A stretch of DNA of 64,000 nt from Salinicola socius (GCF_001937195.1 NZ_MSDO01000004.1:62001-126000); one strand, 5' to 3'. Positions 50,272 to 60,335 are shown, numbered from the stretch's first letter. The notes: a model not told the origin generated them from the sequence alone. Made by a program: numbers and translations.

Positions 50272-50712
50272 GTGAATCAGTTCATGCAGGCAGCCATCGA
50301 ACAGGCGCAGCGCAGTCTCGACAACGGGGGCGTTCCGATCGGATCGGTGCTGGTCCATCGGGGTGAGATCATCGGTCGAGGGCACAATCAACGTCAGCAG
50401 AAGGGAAGTGCGATTCTGCATGGAGAGATGGATGCGCTGGAAAACGCGGGCCGTCTCCCGGCCTCGGTTTACCGTGAGACGGTGCTCTATACCACCCTGT
50501 CGCCTTGCTCGATGTGCAGTGGTGCGATCCTGCTATACGGCATACCCAAAGTCGTGATCGGCGAGAATCGTACCTTTCTCGGTGAAGAGGCGTTGCTGCG
50601 AGAGCGGGGTGTAGAACTCGAGGTGCTGGACGATCCCGTCTGCCGTGAACTGATGACCCAGTTCATCGCGACCTGCCCTGAGGTCTGGAACGAAGATATC
50701 GGCGAGCCATGA
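50272..50712 (+). CDS. Cytosine deaminase (Fcy1-type) / nucleoside deaminase
   Basis: A 146-residue zinc deaminase from the GTG at 50272 (AGGAG upstream); ATG at 50284 is also possible. Zinc ligands are His50 in LHGEMDALENAGRLP and Cys79, Cys82 in TTLSPCSMCSGAI; the proton shuttle is Glu52. The pattern GRGHNQRQQKGSAILHGE, LYGIPKVVIGEN and the C-terminal WNEDIGE is strikingly like yeast cytosine deaminase Fcy1, not bacterial CodA, and distinct from TadA. It would convert cytosine to uracil for pyrimidine salvage. A terminator follows. Confidence 0.9.
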   Translation: MNQFMQAAIEQAQRSLDNGGVPIGSVLVHRGEIIGRGHNQRQQKGSAILHGEMDALENAGRLPASVYRETVLYTTLSPCSMCSGAILLYGIPKVVIGENRTFLGEEALLRERGVELEVLDDPVCRELMTQFIATCPEVWNEDIGEP

Positions 50713-50770
50713 GCGATCTGGCGGCTCCCGTTACGCTCGGGCATTCGCAGGCGCCGAATGCCGGTGACTA

Positions 50771-50796
50771 AAAAGCCCACCTGACGGTGGGCTTTG
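50771..50796 (+). terminator. Terminator of the deaminase gene
   Basis: AAAGCCCACC (50772-50781), loop TGAC, GGTGGGCTTT (50786-50795), flanked by an A-run; it may also serve the leftward cold-shock gene. Confidence 0.85.
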
Positions 50797-50852
50797 TTCA
50801 AGGCGGAAAGCCTCCCGGATCGTGGCCCCGGAGTCAGACCCTTTGACTGGGG

Positions 50853-51059
50853 TTAGCCAGATACCTTGATGTTGGCGGCCTGAAGGCCTTTCTTGCCCTG
50901 TGTGACGTCGAAGGTAACCTTCTGGCCGTCCTGCAGGGTCTTGAAGCCGTCTGCCTGAATTTCGGAGAAGTGGGCGAACAGATCATCACCGCCGTCATCG
51001 GGAGAGATGAATCCGTAGCCTTTCGTGTCGTTGAACCATTTGACAGTGCCAGTTGCCAT
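50853..51059 (-). CDS. Cold-shock domain protein (CspA family)
   Basis: A 68-residue protein with AAGGA before its ATG. OB-fold nucleic-acid binding motifs RNP1 (KGYGFISP) and RNP2 (DLFAHFSEI) are intact; [10 protein letters not shown] at the N-terminus is standard. It acts as an RNA chaperone. The frame continues upstream to 51218 but that part is leader. The region 51060-51697 (638 bases) has no supported gene; its left part is probably the long 5' leader and promoter typical of csp genes. Confidence 0.96.
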   Translation of the reverse strand: MATGTVKWFNDTKGYGFISPDDGGDDLFAHFSEIQADGFKTLQDGQKVTFDVTQGKKGLQAANIKVSG

Positions 51060-51697
51060 TGTCGATATCCTTAACGTGCATAGTGATGTAGCCGAGCACC
51101 CCACGGGAGTACCCGAAATGCGTGGTAAGACCAGGGGGGAATGCGCACGAGGAGTTCGACGAAATCGACTAACAACTGACGACATTCTGCCTGCAAACCG
51201 ACGCAACGGAGGTTGCATTGGTGGATGTACCGGGTCAAACGTCAGCGGCTTGACTTCAGGTAAAACCGTTTCCCATGCCCCGCCTTCGAACCATAGATAA
51301 TATTTTCAAGGGCGTCTATATCCTCTGCTGTCCTTTTTTCGGGCTGATCGCGTCACGCAGTATGGTTTTCTTAACGCTTTTTAAGAAGATGACATGCCGC
51401 TGTCATATTGGCCACGAGCCAAGACGCTACCTGCCCCGGGAAAGACGACCGGCGTCGCCGGATGTCACGGCGTCCATCCCGGTGCCGGCGCATGCCGTTG
51501 TCCGTCATGGCGGCGTTCGTCGCTGGCGGTAATCGAGGCGGGCTGTCATGTCCCTGTGTCGGAGAATGTCGCGCGGACCTGGAGCACGGCGGTATATCGC
51601 AGCAGGGACCTCGGGTAAGCTGTCGCTCGCCTTTTGAGTCGACGGGGCAGCGCCAGCTCCCTCGGTTCAATCATCACTCGAGTCAGGAGCAACGTGC

Positions 51698-52114
51698 GTG
51701 ACACACCAAGAGTTGAGGTTCAACGACACTCACAGCAAGGTCATCGGTTATCTGCTATGGATTTTTGGATTTACCGGTGCCCACCGCTTTTACTATGGCA
51801 AGCCGGTCACCGGCACCATCTGGTTTCTCACCCTCGGGCTGTTCGGCATTGGCTGGCTGATCGATCTGTTTCTGATTCCGAGCATGGATCGACAGGCCGA
51901 CCTGCGCTTTCGGTCGGGACCGACGAGCTACACGTTGGCCTGGGTACTGCTGACGTTTTTGGGCGTGTTCGGTATTCACCGGATGTACATGGGCAAATGG
52001 ATCACCGGGCTGATCTACCTGTTCACAGGCGGTCTGTTCCTGGTGGGTGTGCTCTACGATTTCTGGACCCTCAACGATCAGATTTCGGTGAAGCACGCAC
52101 GCCGCGGCCTGTAA
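51698..52114 (+). CDS. TM2-domain membrane protein (tandem TM2)
   Basis: A 138-residue protein starting at GTG with AGGAG at an 8-base spacing. Two TM2 units are present: residues ~12-65 (VIGYLLWIFGFTGAHRFYYGKPVTG in part, then GLFGIGWLIDLFLIP) and ~78-128 (VLLTFLGVFGIHRMYMGKWITG, then GGLFLVGVLYDFWTL). Each has the G-x-H-R/F-(Y/M)-x-G-K-x-x-T-G hallmark. The tandem arrangement is less common than single TM2. Function unknown. Confidence 0.9.
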   Translation: MTHQELRFNDTHSKVIGYLLWIFGFTGAHRFYYGKPVTGTIWFLTLGLFGIGWLIDLFLIPSMDRQADLRFRSGPTSYTLAWVLLTFLGVFGIHRMYMGKWITGLIYLFTGGLFLVGVLYDFWTLNDQISVKHARRGL

Positions 52115-52200
52115 TCGGGCGGCTTCGGGTCGCTCCCGCTCGGACAGCGAAATCGTCTTCGCAGGGTGGTTACCCATTTTTTGTCACAAGGAGGTGACGC

Positions 52201-52779
52201 ATGCCGAAGCGACTGAAGCTTACCGGCATTCTGGAAACGCTCGATCGTCAGGTCGAGGATGACACCATCACGCTGCAGGACATCGTCGACACCTTCAATG
52301 CTCGGGGATTCGGGCCGGTAGTGTTGTTGCCGGCACTGATCGCGCTGCTGCCGACCGGCGGTGTGCCGGGCGTGCCCAGCGCCTGCGGTATCTTCATTGC
52401 ATTGATGGCGATCCAGCTGGTGTTTGGACGCAAGAGTCCGTGGTTGCCTAAAGTCTTGAGCGAGCGCGGCATCAGTCACGACCGCTGGCATCGCGTCACT
52501 CAGCGTATCAAGCCCTGGACCCGGAAAATCGATCGATTCCTCGAGCCTCGATTGGGCTGGCTGATGGGCGATGTCACCCAGCGTCTGCTGGCGCTGTTGA
52601 TGGTCGTGCTCGGGCTCGGGATGATGCCGCTGGAACTGTTGCCGTTTGCCGCCGCGATACCGGCACTGGCGATCGTGATCATGGCGCTTGGGCTCACGGC
52701 CGGCGATGGGTTGATGATGTTGATCGGCCTCGGGATTACCCTGGGTGGCGGCGTCGGAATCGGCTTCTGGCTGCTCTGA
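52201..52779 (+). CDS. ExoD-family membrane protein
   Basis: A 192-residue protein with AAGGAGG before its ATG. The N-terminal 35 residues are soluble and helical. The ExoD motif ARGFGPVVLLPALIALLPTG with GGVPGVPSACGIFIALMAIQ follows, then RKSPWLPKVLSERGI and two C-terminal helix pairs. ExoD affects exopolysaccharide production in rhizobia; in other bacteria its role is unclear. Same strand and 87 bases after the TM2 gene. Confidence 0.9.
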   Translation: MPKRLKLTGILETLDRQVEDDTITLQDIVDTFNARGFGPVVLLPALIALLPTGGVPGVPSACGIFIALMAIQLVFGRKSPWLPKVLSERGISHDRWHRVTQRIKPWTRKIDRFLEPRLGWLMGDVTQRLLALLMVVLGLGMMPLELLPFAAAIPALAIVIMALGLTAGDGLMMLIGLGITLGGGVGIGFWLL

Positions 52780-52810
52780 TCGACCTGCGCACCCATGCGC
52801 TCCCATGAAA

Positions 52811-52862
52811 ATCGCCCCGGCCGTCCTGGCATCGACAGTCGATCCAGGGCGATCGGGGCGAT
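52811..52862 (-). terminator. Terminator of slt
   Basis: ATCGCCCCG and CGGGGCGAT (52811-52819, 52854-52862) outer arms with inner CCTGG/CCAGG, followed on the minus strand by TTTTC. It lies between convergent ExoD and slt genes. Confidence 0.65.
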
Positions 52863-52885
52863 TGTGGCGGGAGGTCGGCGTCGGT

Positions 52886-54862
52886 TCAGTTGCGGGCGAT
52901 CAGCGTCGGATCGTAGTTTCCCTGCCGCTCGGCCTGGGACAGCATGGCGACGCCTTGCGTATCGCCTCGCTTGGCCAGGCTTTCGAAGATCACTCGATAC
53001 GCCAGCACGGCCTGCACGTAGTCACGAGTCTCGCGGAACGGAATGCTCTCGACGAAGCGATCGAACTCGCGCGGGGCGGTCGAAAGCCAGCGATCCACTC
53101 GCTGAGGGCCGGCGTTGTAAGCCGCCGTTGCCGCGATTCGATTGCCACGGTAGCGCGCCAGCATCGACTGAATGTAGGTGCTGCCAAGGCGAATGTTGAC
53201 CTGGGGCTCGAACAGGTCCGCCGTGCTGGGCGCGCTGATCCCGAGCCCTCGGGCGACATGATCGGCGGTGCCCGGCATCAGTTGCATCAGTCCGCGAGCC
53301 CCGACCGGTGACATGGCGTGCGGATTGAAGGCGCTTTCCCGACGGGCGATGCCCATCAGCAGGTAGGGATCGACCTGGTTGACTTCACCCCATTTCAGGA
53401 ACGAGTCGCGGTAGGCGGCCGGGAATCGCCACGGCAATGCATCCCACTGTTTGGCGGCAATGGTGGTCTGGATCGCCATGCCGAACCAGCCTTGGCGGAT
53501 GGCGTAGTCGGCCAGCGCCTCGGCCTGTTCCGGCGTGTCGCGAGCGGCTGCGGTGAACCACTCGCTGCGCGCGAGGCCGTCCTCGCCGATTCGCATCAAG
53601 GCCTCGGTCCGCTGAACCACCGGCAGCATGCCGGTCAGTTCCTGCTGTAGCGTCGAGACCTGGGTGTCGGCCATCTGCAACTGATAGGGTTGACCGAGAC
53701 GATCGGCGGCGGCAAAGCCGAAGAAGCTGCGATTCTGAGCGGCCAGCTGATAGGCCTGGCGCGCCTTGGCGTCGTCGCCCAGGGCCTCGCTGGCGCGGCC
53801 GAGCCAGTACTGCCAGTGGGCTTCGGCGCGGACGTCCGGGGCAAGCGCCTCGCTCCAGCGCACGACATTGGCCCAGTTGCCCTCGGTGACCGCACTGCGA
53901 ATACGCAGCTCGATGAGATCGGCATCCGCGAGGCGCGGCAGCGTCGTATCGACCCAGCCCTGATTGTTGCCCACATCGCGGACCATGGAGTAGAACGCCA
54001 GGTCGTGCTCGATCTCATGGCGACGATCTTCACCGATCGATACATGGGGGGAAATCTTGCGCCAGGCCTCCAGTGACGCTTCGGTATCCGCGCGAGTCAG
54101 GCCGTGCATGGCGGCGGCGATCAGCGCGCCGCTGGCTTGACCCCCGGGGCCGAGATCCAGCGGGATCCGGGTCACCGCGGCGTAGTTGCCACGGACGTCG
54201 TCGAAGCTGTCGATGGCGCGCTGCCAGGAGTCGTCAAGGCCACGCTGGAGATAGGTGACCAGTCCGCTCTGGCCGTTCTCCCAGGCCAGCATCATCCGCT
54301 CCCAGGTGTCTTCATCGGTCAATACGCCGCGCTTCTCGAGGGCCGAGAACAGCGGGTCGCAGGCTTCGGGCTGGGAGGCGCCGACATGCCATAACGCTTC
54401 CCCGCCCTCAGCGGCCCTGGCCGGCTCACGATCGAGCAGTGCGGTGTAGTAGTAGCACTGGCGGATGGCGCTGGACGGTTCACCATCGCTGATCGCCAGC
54501 AGATCGTCGAAACGTCCCTGTTCACCGAAACGTGTCTGCGCGGAGCCACGCATCCAGTCGGCCAGCGGCGAGTCGCCGTAACGCCGGATAAAATCCTTTA
54601 CCTCCGCCGCCGAAGCGTTGGAAAGCCGTGCTCGAAGGCGGTGGTACTCCACGTAGCCGGCCAGTACGTGATCCTGAATGGCAGCCTGGTCGATATCGCT
54701 CCAGCGCCGATCCCGGGCGGCGTCCAGGGCCTGCTTCATGGCTTGATCGGCGCGGGGATTCACGCCCTGGGACGGCACGGCCGCCTGTGCGGTTGCGCCG
54801 AGGCTCATGGCGCCTGCCAGGCACCAGCTCAACCAACGTCTGCGGGTGGGTATTGCGGGCAT
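52886..54862 (-). CDS. slt: Soluble lytic murein transglycosylase
   Basis: A 658-residue periplasmic enzyme. The ATG at 54862 has AGGAAGAGA upstream and gives a signal peptide (LSWCLAGAMSLGATAQA-A); the frame continues spuriously to 55330. Residues ~35-470 are the superhelical ring of alpha-helices. The C-terminal lysozyme-like domain has the catalytic Glu in GIARRESAFNPHAMSPVGARGLMQLMPGTA (part: IARRESAFNPHA and GARGLMQLMPG), then AATAAYNAGPQRVDRWL. It cleaves peptidoglycan glycan strands to 1,6-anhydro products. The stretch 54863-55226 upstream is a divergent promoter region with no gene. Confidence 0.95.
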   Translation of the reverse strand: MPAIPTRRRWLSWCLAGAMSLGATAQAAVPSQGVNPRADQAMKQALDAARDRRWSDIDQAAIQDHVLAGYVEYHRLRARLSNASAAEVKDFIRRYGDSPLADWMRGSAQTRFGEQGRFDDLLAISDGEPSSAIRQCYYYTALLDREPARAAEGGEALWHVGASQPEACDPLFSALEKRGVLTDEDTWERMMLAWENGQSGLVTYLQRGLDDSWQRAIDSFDDVRGNYAAVTRIPLDLGPGGQASGALIAAAMHGLTRADTEASLEAWRKISPHVSIGEDRRHEIEHDLAFYSMVRDVGNNQGWVDTTLPRLADADLIELRIRSAVTEGNWANVVRWSEALAPDVRAEAHWQYWLGRASEALGDDAKARQAYQLAAQNRSFFGFAAADRLGQPYQLQMADTQVSTLQQELTGMLPVVQRTEALMRIGEDGLARSEWFTAAARDTPEQAEALADYAIRQGWFGMAIQTTIAAKQWDALPWRFPAAYRDSFLKWGEVNQVDPYLLMGIARRESAFNPHAMSPVGARGLMQLMPGTADHVARGLGISAPSTADLFEPQVNIRLGSTYIQSMLARYRGNRIAATAAYNAGPQRVDRWLSTAPREFDRFVESIPFRETRDYVQAVLAYRVIFESLAKRGDTQGVAMLSQAERQGNYDPTLIARN

Positions 54863-55226
54863 TGGGTCTCTCTCTTCCTGAAAGCGCTGTTCTTTGAAGC
54901 GCATGCGGGTACAGGTCGCACGCTCGTCCGGCTCGCCCGATGCGACGCGCGCTCGGCGAATGACCTCGACCAGAGCCGCAACTGCGGTCAGGGCGGCGTG
55001 TGCGACGAAGGTTTGCTGACGCCTTGTCGACTCATGGCGTCCATCGTCGCCGATGGTGGCCGGCTTGGGTAGTGCCGTTTGACGATTCGACGATAGCGTC
55101 TGGTAGCCGAATCGTGCCGTTTGATTGCGATGATATTGAATCCTGGTCGGATCGTGACCATTTAACCCTCCAGTCGGCGTCGATCGAACGCTCTTCGCCC
55201 CCAGCGTCACCAACGGAGATCCAACC

Positions 55227-55562
55227 ATGAGTCCTTGGCGTTTCCTGACCCAGCTCTCCCGTCTCAAGCAGCGCGGTGGCGCGCTGTCCCGAATCGGCCG
55301 CGCGTTTCGGGTCTTCGGTCCCATGTGCATGGATGTCTTCCGTGGTCGCTATCGTCCGATTCCCTGGGCGGCATTCGGCTGGATGGCGTTGGCGCTGGTG
55401 TACCTGGTGTCGCCGCTGGATCTGATCCCCGACTTTCTGATGATCATCGGACTGGTCGATGACGTATTCATCGTGGGTTGGCTGCTGACCCGAGTCGACC
55501 GGGCGATGGGGGACTACCGGCGCTGGAAGGGCATCGACGACGAGAAGGTCGTCGTCGACTAA
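55227..55562 (+). CDS. DUF1232 (YkvA-like) membrane protein
   Basis: A 111-residue protein with CGGAG before its ATG. The DUF1232 motif is at residues ~50-80: WMALALVYLVSPLDLIPDFL, then IIGLVDDVFIVGWLLTRVD. The N-terminal part is basic and amphipathic. Two short hydrophobic helices. Function unknown in most bacteria. 165 bases before htpG. Confidence 0.9.
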   Translation: MSPWRFLTQLSRLKQRGGALSRIGRAFRVFGPMCMDVFRGRYRPIPWAAFGWMALALVYLVSPLDLIPDFLMIIGLVDDVFIVGWLLTRVDRAMGDYRRWKGIDDEKVVVD

Positions 55563-55727
55563 GAACGCCGTCGTCGATCAAGCGTTATCGAGCAACAACG
55601 GCGTCACCGAGTGAAGAAGTCGCCGCCGAGTTCGGGTTCGGCTTGAAATGGTTCAAGCCATCCCCATATCGCAGAACACCGTGATTTTGTTCGTCTTTAT
55701 TTCGTAACAGCCTCGAGAGGCCCATCA

Positions 55728-57626
55728 ATGACCACTGCCACTCAAGAAGAAACGCTAGGCTTCCAGACCGAAGTCAAGCAGCTTCTCCACTTGATGATCC
55801 ACTCCCTGTACTCCAACCGGGAGATTTTCCTGCGTGAGCTGATCTCCAACTCGGCCGACGCGTGCGACAAGCTGCGCTATGAGGCGTTGGACAACGACGG
55901 GCTCTACGCTGGCGATGCCGAACTGCGGATCGAGATCGAGCATGACGCCGAGGCGGGGACCGTCACCGTGCGCGACACCGGTATCGGCATGAATCGTGAC
56001 GAAGTGATCCAGAACCTGGGCACCATCGCCAAGAGTGGTACGGCCGACTTCCTCAAGCAGCTTTCCGGGGAAAAGCAGAAAGATGCCAAGCTTATCGGGC
56101 AGTTCGGCGTCGGCTTCTACTCCGGCTTCATCGTCGCGGATGAAATGGTCGTGCGTACCCGCCGTGCCGACAGCGAGCAGGGCGTCGAGTGGCGCTCGAA
56201 AGGCGAAGGCGAATTCACCATCGCCGACATCGATCGGCCGGCGCGCGGCACCGAGATCGTGCTGCATCTGAAGGAAGATGCCAAGGAGTTCGCCGACGAA
56301 TTCCGGCTTAAGAACCTCGTGCGCAAGTACTCCGATCATATCGACGTGCCGGTACGCATGCCGAAGGTCGAGAAAGCGCGCGACGAAGAGGGTAACGAGA
56401 TCGACGGTAGCGAGACCGTCAGCTGGGAAACCGTCAACGAAGCGACCGCGCTGTGGGTTCGCCCCAAGGCCGAGATCGATGACGACGAATACAAGGCGTT
56501 CTACAAGCACATCGCCCATGACTTCAGCGATCCACTGACCTGGAGCCACAACAAGGTCGAAGGCAAGCTCGAGTACACCAGCCTGCTCTACCTTCCGGAA
56601 CGGGCGCCGTTCGATCTCTATCAGCGCGACGGCGTACGTGGGCTCAAGCTCTACGTGCAGCGCGTGTTCATCATGGACGATGCCGAAGCCTTCCTGCCGC
56701 TCTACCTGCGTTTCGTCAAGGGCGTGCTGGACTCCCGCGACCTGCCGTTGAACGTCTCCCGGGAGCTGCTGCAGAAGTCACCGCAGGTCGACTCGATGAA
56801 GTCGGCGTTGACCAAGCGTGCGCTGGACATGCTCAAGAAGCTGGCGAAGGACAAGGAGGCCTATCAGACCTTCTGGAACACCTTCGGCGATGTCCTGAAG
56901 GAAGGGCCGGCGGAAGATTACGCCAACCGTGACAAGATTGCGGGTCTGCTGCGCTTTTCGACCACGCACACCGACAGCACTACGCAGGATCAGTCGCTGG
57001 CCGATTACGTCGAACGCATGAAGGCAGGGCAGCAGAAGATCTACTACATCGTCGCGGATAGCTTCAATGCGGCGAGCCATAGTCCGCATCTGGAGATCTT
57101 CCGCAAGAAGGGGATCGAGGTGCTGCTGCTGCATGATCGCATCGACGAGTGGCTGATGAGTCACCTCACCGAGTTCGACGGCAAGTCCTTCGCGGATGTG
57201 GCCAAGGGTGACCTTGAACTCGACGATATGGCCGATGAAGCCGAGAAGCAGGCCCAGGAAGAGAGCGCCAAGGCCAAGGAGGATCTGGTCAAGCGGGTGC
57301 AGCAGGCACTGGGCGAGCACGTCCAGGAAGTGCGCGTCACGCACCGGCTGACCGATTCTCCGGCCTGCGTGGTACTGCCTGAGCACGAAATGGGCTTCCA
57401 GATGCGCCGGATGATGGAAGCTGCCGGCCAGCCGTTGCCGGAAGTGAAGCCGATTCTCGAGCTCAACCCCGACCATGCGCTGGTAGCGCGCCTGGAAAGC
57501 ACCGAAGGGGGCAATTTCGACGATCTGGCCCATATTCTGCTGGATCAGGCGGTCATCGCCGAGGGTGGCCATCTCGACGATCCGGCAGCCTATGTCAAAC
57601 GTCTCAACACCCTGCTAAGTGCTTGA
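55728..57626 (+). CDS. htpG: Chaperone protein HtpG (Hsp90)
   Basis: A 632-residue Hsp90 with GAGAGG before its ATG. N-terminal ATPase motifs: [33 protein letters not shown], and [17 protein letters not shown] (ATP lid). The middle domain has the catalytic Arg in [11 protein letters not shown]. The C-terminal dimerisation domain ends [14 protein letters not shown]. Length is normal for bacteria. It is ATP-driven and helps refold client proteins under stress. A weak hairpin (57659-57683) follows. Confidence 0.97.
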   Translation: MTTATQEETLGFQTEVKQLLHLMIHSLYSNREIFLRELISNSADACDKLRYEALDNDGLYAGDAELRIEIEHDAEAGTVTVRDTGIGMNRDEVIQNLGTIAKSGTADFLKQLSGEKQKDAKLIGQFGVGFYSGFIVADEMVVRTRRADSEQGVEWRSKGEGEFTIADIDRPARGTEIVLHLKEDAKEFADEFRLKNLVRKYSDHIDVPVRMPKVEKARDEEGNEIDGSETVSWETVNEATALWVRPKAEIDDDEYKAFYKHIAHDFSDPLTWSHNKVEGKLEYTSLLYLPERAPFDLYQRDGVRGLKLYVQRVFIMDDAEAFLPLYLRFVKGVLDSRDLPLNVSRELLQKSPQVDSMKSALTKRALDMLKKLAKDKEAYQTFWNTFGDVLKEGPAEDYANRDKIAGLLRFSTTHTDSTTQDQSLADYVERMKAGQQKIYYIVADSFNAASHSPHLEIFRKKGIEVLLLHDRIDEWLMSHLTEFDGKSFADVAKGDLELDDMADEAEKQAQEESAKAKEDLVKRVQQALGEHVQEVRVTHRLTDSPACVVLPEHEMGFQMRRMMEAAGQPLPEVKPILELNPDHALVARLESTEGGNFDDLAHILLDQAVIAEGGHLDDPAAYVKRLNTLLSA

Positions 57627-57658
57627 TCACCTTCGCGTGATCCGCCCATGAGCACTCG

Positions 57659-57683
57659 ACGGCCGGCCCTCGTGGTCGGCCGT
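57659..57683 (+). terminator. Hairpin after htpG
   Basis: ACGGCCGGCC and GGTCGGCCGT pair over ten positions with one G-T, loop CTCGT. No long U-tract. Confidence 0.55.
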
Positions 57684-57778
57684 TGCTCGTTGGGAAAGCG
57701 TGTTCTTGCACGTTTTTTCCTCAACCTTGCGGTTAAATGCTGTTAACCTGCCGTCTTCTCATCAACGGGGGAGCGAGC

Positions 57779-58696
57779 ATGTCGCGATCCTTCCTGTGGT
57801 TTCTTGACCGACGAAGCGTCTCTCGTCACCAATGTCATCCGCACCTTCAGTGGTCCAGTCGATACCGAACCCAACCCGACCGCCGACAGCGGGCATCGAC
57901 AAGGGTGGCAGGAATCGTTCTGGCCTTGAGTCTGGCAGCGTTCCCGATAGCGTCTCAGGCCGAGTCGATATCCGAAACCTTGCCGACCCTAAACAGCCAG
58001 GTTCAACGCCCCGCGCTGGATCCGATCAACGAACTGCCCAATCTGCGCGAGGTCAAGGCAGGCCCCAAGCGCAAGGCGGCTTTTTTGAGCATGCTGGTGC
58101 CGTTGGTACAGGCGGAAAACGCCCGCATCCAGAGCGATCGCAACTGGCTGGTCGGTGTGCATAGCCGCATCAATCCAATGACGGCGGACGAGAAACGCCG
58201 ATTGTCTCGTCTGTGTGACGACTACGGGGTCGACTGCGAACCGGCCAAGGTCAGCCGTGAACTGCTGGCGCGGGTCAACACCGTGCCGTTGGAGATGGTG
58301 GCGATCCAGGCGGTGGAAGAATCCGGCTGGGGCACCTCCCGGCTCGCCCGGGACAGCAACAATCTGTTCGGCATGCGATGCTTCCGTGCGGGTTGCGGTA
58401 TTGCGCAACAGGGGACTTCACGCCGTTTTCAGGTGTTCGATAGTGTCCGCGACGGGGTCGGTGCTTATCTGCATAACCTGAATACCCATCGTGCCTATGC
58501 GCAACTTCGCGGGCAGCGAGCGGCGTTGGCGGCAAGGGGCAAGTCCATTTCCGCCGAAAAGCTGATCGGTGCGCTGCACAACTACTCGACCTCACCCGAT
58601 TATCAGCAGCAGCTGCTATCGCTACTGCGCACCAACGGAGACCTCATCCGTACTCACGGCGCCGACAACGCCTTCGTGAGCGGCAGCCCGGCCTGA
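57779..58696 (+). CDS. Bax-like glucosaminidase-domain protein
   Basis: A 305-residue exported protein; the ATG at 57779 has GGGGGAG upstream. The N-terminus is long and basic (about 40 residues) before a hydrophobic signal segment (VAGIVLALSLAAFPIASQA). The domain from residue ~160: VNTVPLEMVAIQAVEESGWG with the catalytic Glu, SRLARDSNNLFGMRCF, GVGAYLHNLNTHRAY and the end KLIGALHNYSTSPDYQQQL. This is the Bax (N-acetylglucosaminidase/mannosyl-glycoprotein endo-type) group. It probably trims peptidoglycan. Confidence 0.88.
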   Translation: MSRSFLWFLDRRSVSRHQCHPHLQWSSRYRTQPDRRQRASTRVAGIVLALSLAAFPIASQAESISETLPTLNSQVQRPALDPINELPNLREVKAGPKRKAAFLSMLVPLVQAENARIQSDRNWLVGVHSRINPMTADEKRRLSRLCDDYGVDCEPAKVSRELLARVNTVPLEMVAIQAVEESGWGTSRLARDSNNLFGMRCFRAGCGIAQQGTSRRFQVFDSVRDGVGAYLHNLNTHRAYAQLRGQRAALAARGKSISAEKLIGALHNYSTSPDYQQQLLSLLRTNGDLIRTHGADNAFVSGSPA

Positions 58697-58798
58697 TTGT
58701 CGTCACTCTCGGCGATTTACCATGATCTCGGCGACGCCGACTCAGGGCGCCATTCACGGGCCTGTCGACGCTGGGGCGATCGTGCGTCATCGGCCAGT

Positions 58799-58834
58799 TG
58801 GACTAGACTCTGGACTCAACTGTGGACTCAACTA
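58799..58834. repeat. 12-bp tandem repeat upstream of selO
   Basis: Three consecutive 12-base units: TGGACTAGACTC, TGGACTCAACTG, TGGACTCAACTA, ending 33 bases before the selO ATG. In the long frame that opens at 58697 they encode repeated Trp-Thr-(R/Q)-Leu, but that frame is not the start used. Confidence 0.7.
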
Positions 58835-58867
58835 CAGCCACTTTCCTGCCAATCCGAGGAGGCCGTC

Positions 58868-60328
58868 ATGGTCAGCGATACATCCCTCGAGGCACTGACC
58901 TTCGATAACGTCTGGTCCCGCTTCCCCGATGATTTCTTCACCCGAGTCAAGCCGACTCGCTGGGGTGGTACGCGGCTGCTCGATATCAGCCCGAGAGGGG
59001 CGGCGCGCCTCGGCCTGGAGCCCGATGATATCGATCATGGTCGTCTGACCGCGCTGATGGGTGGGGAGCGACTGCTGGACGGCATGGATCCCCTGGCCCA
59101 GAAGTACACCGGCCATCAGTTCGGTACCTACAACCCGGCACTCGGAGACGGACGCGGCCTGCTGCTGGGGGAGGCAATGACACCTCAGGGGCCGGTCGAT
59201 CTGCATCTGAAGGGGGCCGGACAGACGCCGTATTCGCGCTTCGGCGATGGCCGTGCGGTGCTACGTTCTTCGATTCGCGAGTATCTGGCCGGCGAGGCAA
59301 TGGCTGGACTCAAGATCCCGACCACGCTGGCGCTGGCGGTGGCCGTCAACGGCGAGAAAGTGATGCGCGAGCGCGTCGAGCCGGGCGCGACGCTGCTGCG
59401 GCTGGCGGAAAGTCACGTGAGGTTCGGTCACTTCGAATGGCTTTACCAGCAGCAGCGTGTCGAGGATCTCGAGCGACTGGCGCGTCACGTCATCGATCGT
59501 CATCGGCCTGATCTCGCTCAGGAGTCCGCACCGCTGGAGGCACTGTTCCAGGATGTGGTCACGCGCACCGCGGAGTTGATCGCTCGCTGGCAGGCCTATG
59601 GATTCGTCCACGCGGTGATGAACACCGACAACATGTCGATTCTCGGCCTGACGCTGGACTATGGCCCCTATGCCTTCATGGATCGATTCGAGTCGAACCT
59701 GACGCCCAACCACACGGATACGGCCGGCCGCTATGCCTTCGACCAGCAGCCCGGCGTGGCACTGTGGAATCTGACCGTGCTGGGGCAATCGTTGACGCCG
59801 TTGATCGACGTCGAACGGCTGCGCGAGATGCTCGATAGCTACGAGCCGACGCTGCAGGCGGCATATGCCATCCTGATGCGAGGACGGCTGGGGCTCGAAA
59901 CAGAACAGCAGAGCGATGGCGAATTGATCGATGACTGGCTGTCGCTGCTCGAAAGCTCGCGGGCCGATTTTCATCGCAGCTTCCGCGCGCTCAGCGACCG
60001 CGATGTCGTCGGCGGCCTCTCCCTGGCGGAAGAGATCGCGAGTCCGGAGCTCGAGAGCTGGCTGGAGCGGTATCGCCGACGTTTGAATCATGAATCCCGT
60101 GGAGACACCGAGCGGCTGGCGGCAATGCGGCGGGTCAATCCGCTCTATATCCTCCGCACGCATCTGGCTCAGCAGGTGATCGAGGCCGCGGAACAGGGGG
60201 ACGCGAGGCCGTTGCAGACATTCCGCGAGCTGCTCTCGTCTCCGTTTCTGCAGCGACCGGGGATGGAGATCTGGAGCGAGGCGCCATCCTCCGACGCGCC
60301 GCCTGTCTGCCTCTCCTGTTCGTCATGA
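58868..60328 (+). CDS. selO: Protein adenylyltransferase SelO (YdiU)
   Basis: A 486-residue pseudokinase-fold enzyme with GGAGG before the ATG at 58868. SelO AMPylates Ser, Thr or Tyr of target proteins under redox stress. Motifs: QKYTGHQFGTYNPALGDGRG, LHLKGAGQTPYSRFGDGRAVLRSSIREYL (part shown), GFVHAVMNTDNMSILGLTLDYGPYAFMD (part: VMNTDNMS, LDYGPYAFMD). The C-terminus is PPVCLSCSS, with the redox Cys near the end where eukaryotic SelO has selenocysteine; here the codon is TGT, so plain Cys. Followed by a terminator. Confidence 0.95.
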   Translation: MVSDTSLEALTFDNVWSRFPDDFFTRVKPTRWGGTRLLDISPRGAARLGLEPDDIDHGRLTALMGGERLLDGMDPLAQKYTGHQFGTYNPALGDGRGLLLGEAMTPQGPVDLHLKGAGQTPYSRFGDGRAVLRSSIREYLAGEAMAGLKIPTTLALAVAVNGEKVMRERVEPGATLLRLAESHVRFGHFEWLYQQQRVEDLERLARHVIDRHRPDLAQESAPLEALFQDVVTRTAELIARWQAYGFVHAVMNTDNMSILGLTLDYGPYAFMDRFESNLTPNHTDTAGRYAFDQQPGVALWNLTVLGQSLTPLIDVERLREMLDSYEPTLQAAYAILMRGRLGLETEQQSDGELIDDWLSLLESSRADFHRSFRALSDRDVVGGLSLAEEIASPELESWLERYRRRLNHESRGDTERLAAMRRVNPLYILRTHLAQQVIEAAEQGDARPLQTFRELLSSPFLQRPGMEIWSEAPSSDAPPVCLSCSS

Positions 60329-60335
60329 CAGCGTG

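Noticed and set aside
51408-51701. Possible gene in the csp-TM2 gap
   Set aside because: No ribosome site, composition like non-coding GC-rich DNA, and it overlaps the TM2 gene start. The 638-base gap is left without a gene.
60300-60328. Selenocysteine at the SelO C-terminus
   Set aside because: The relevant codon is TGT (Cys); no in-frame TGA and no SECIS-like hairpin just downstream apart from the terminator.
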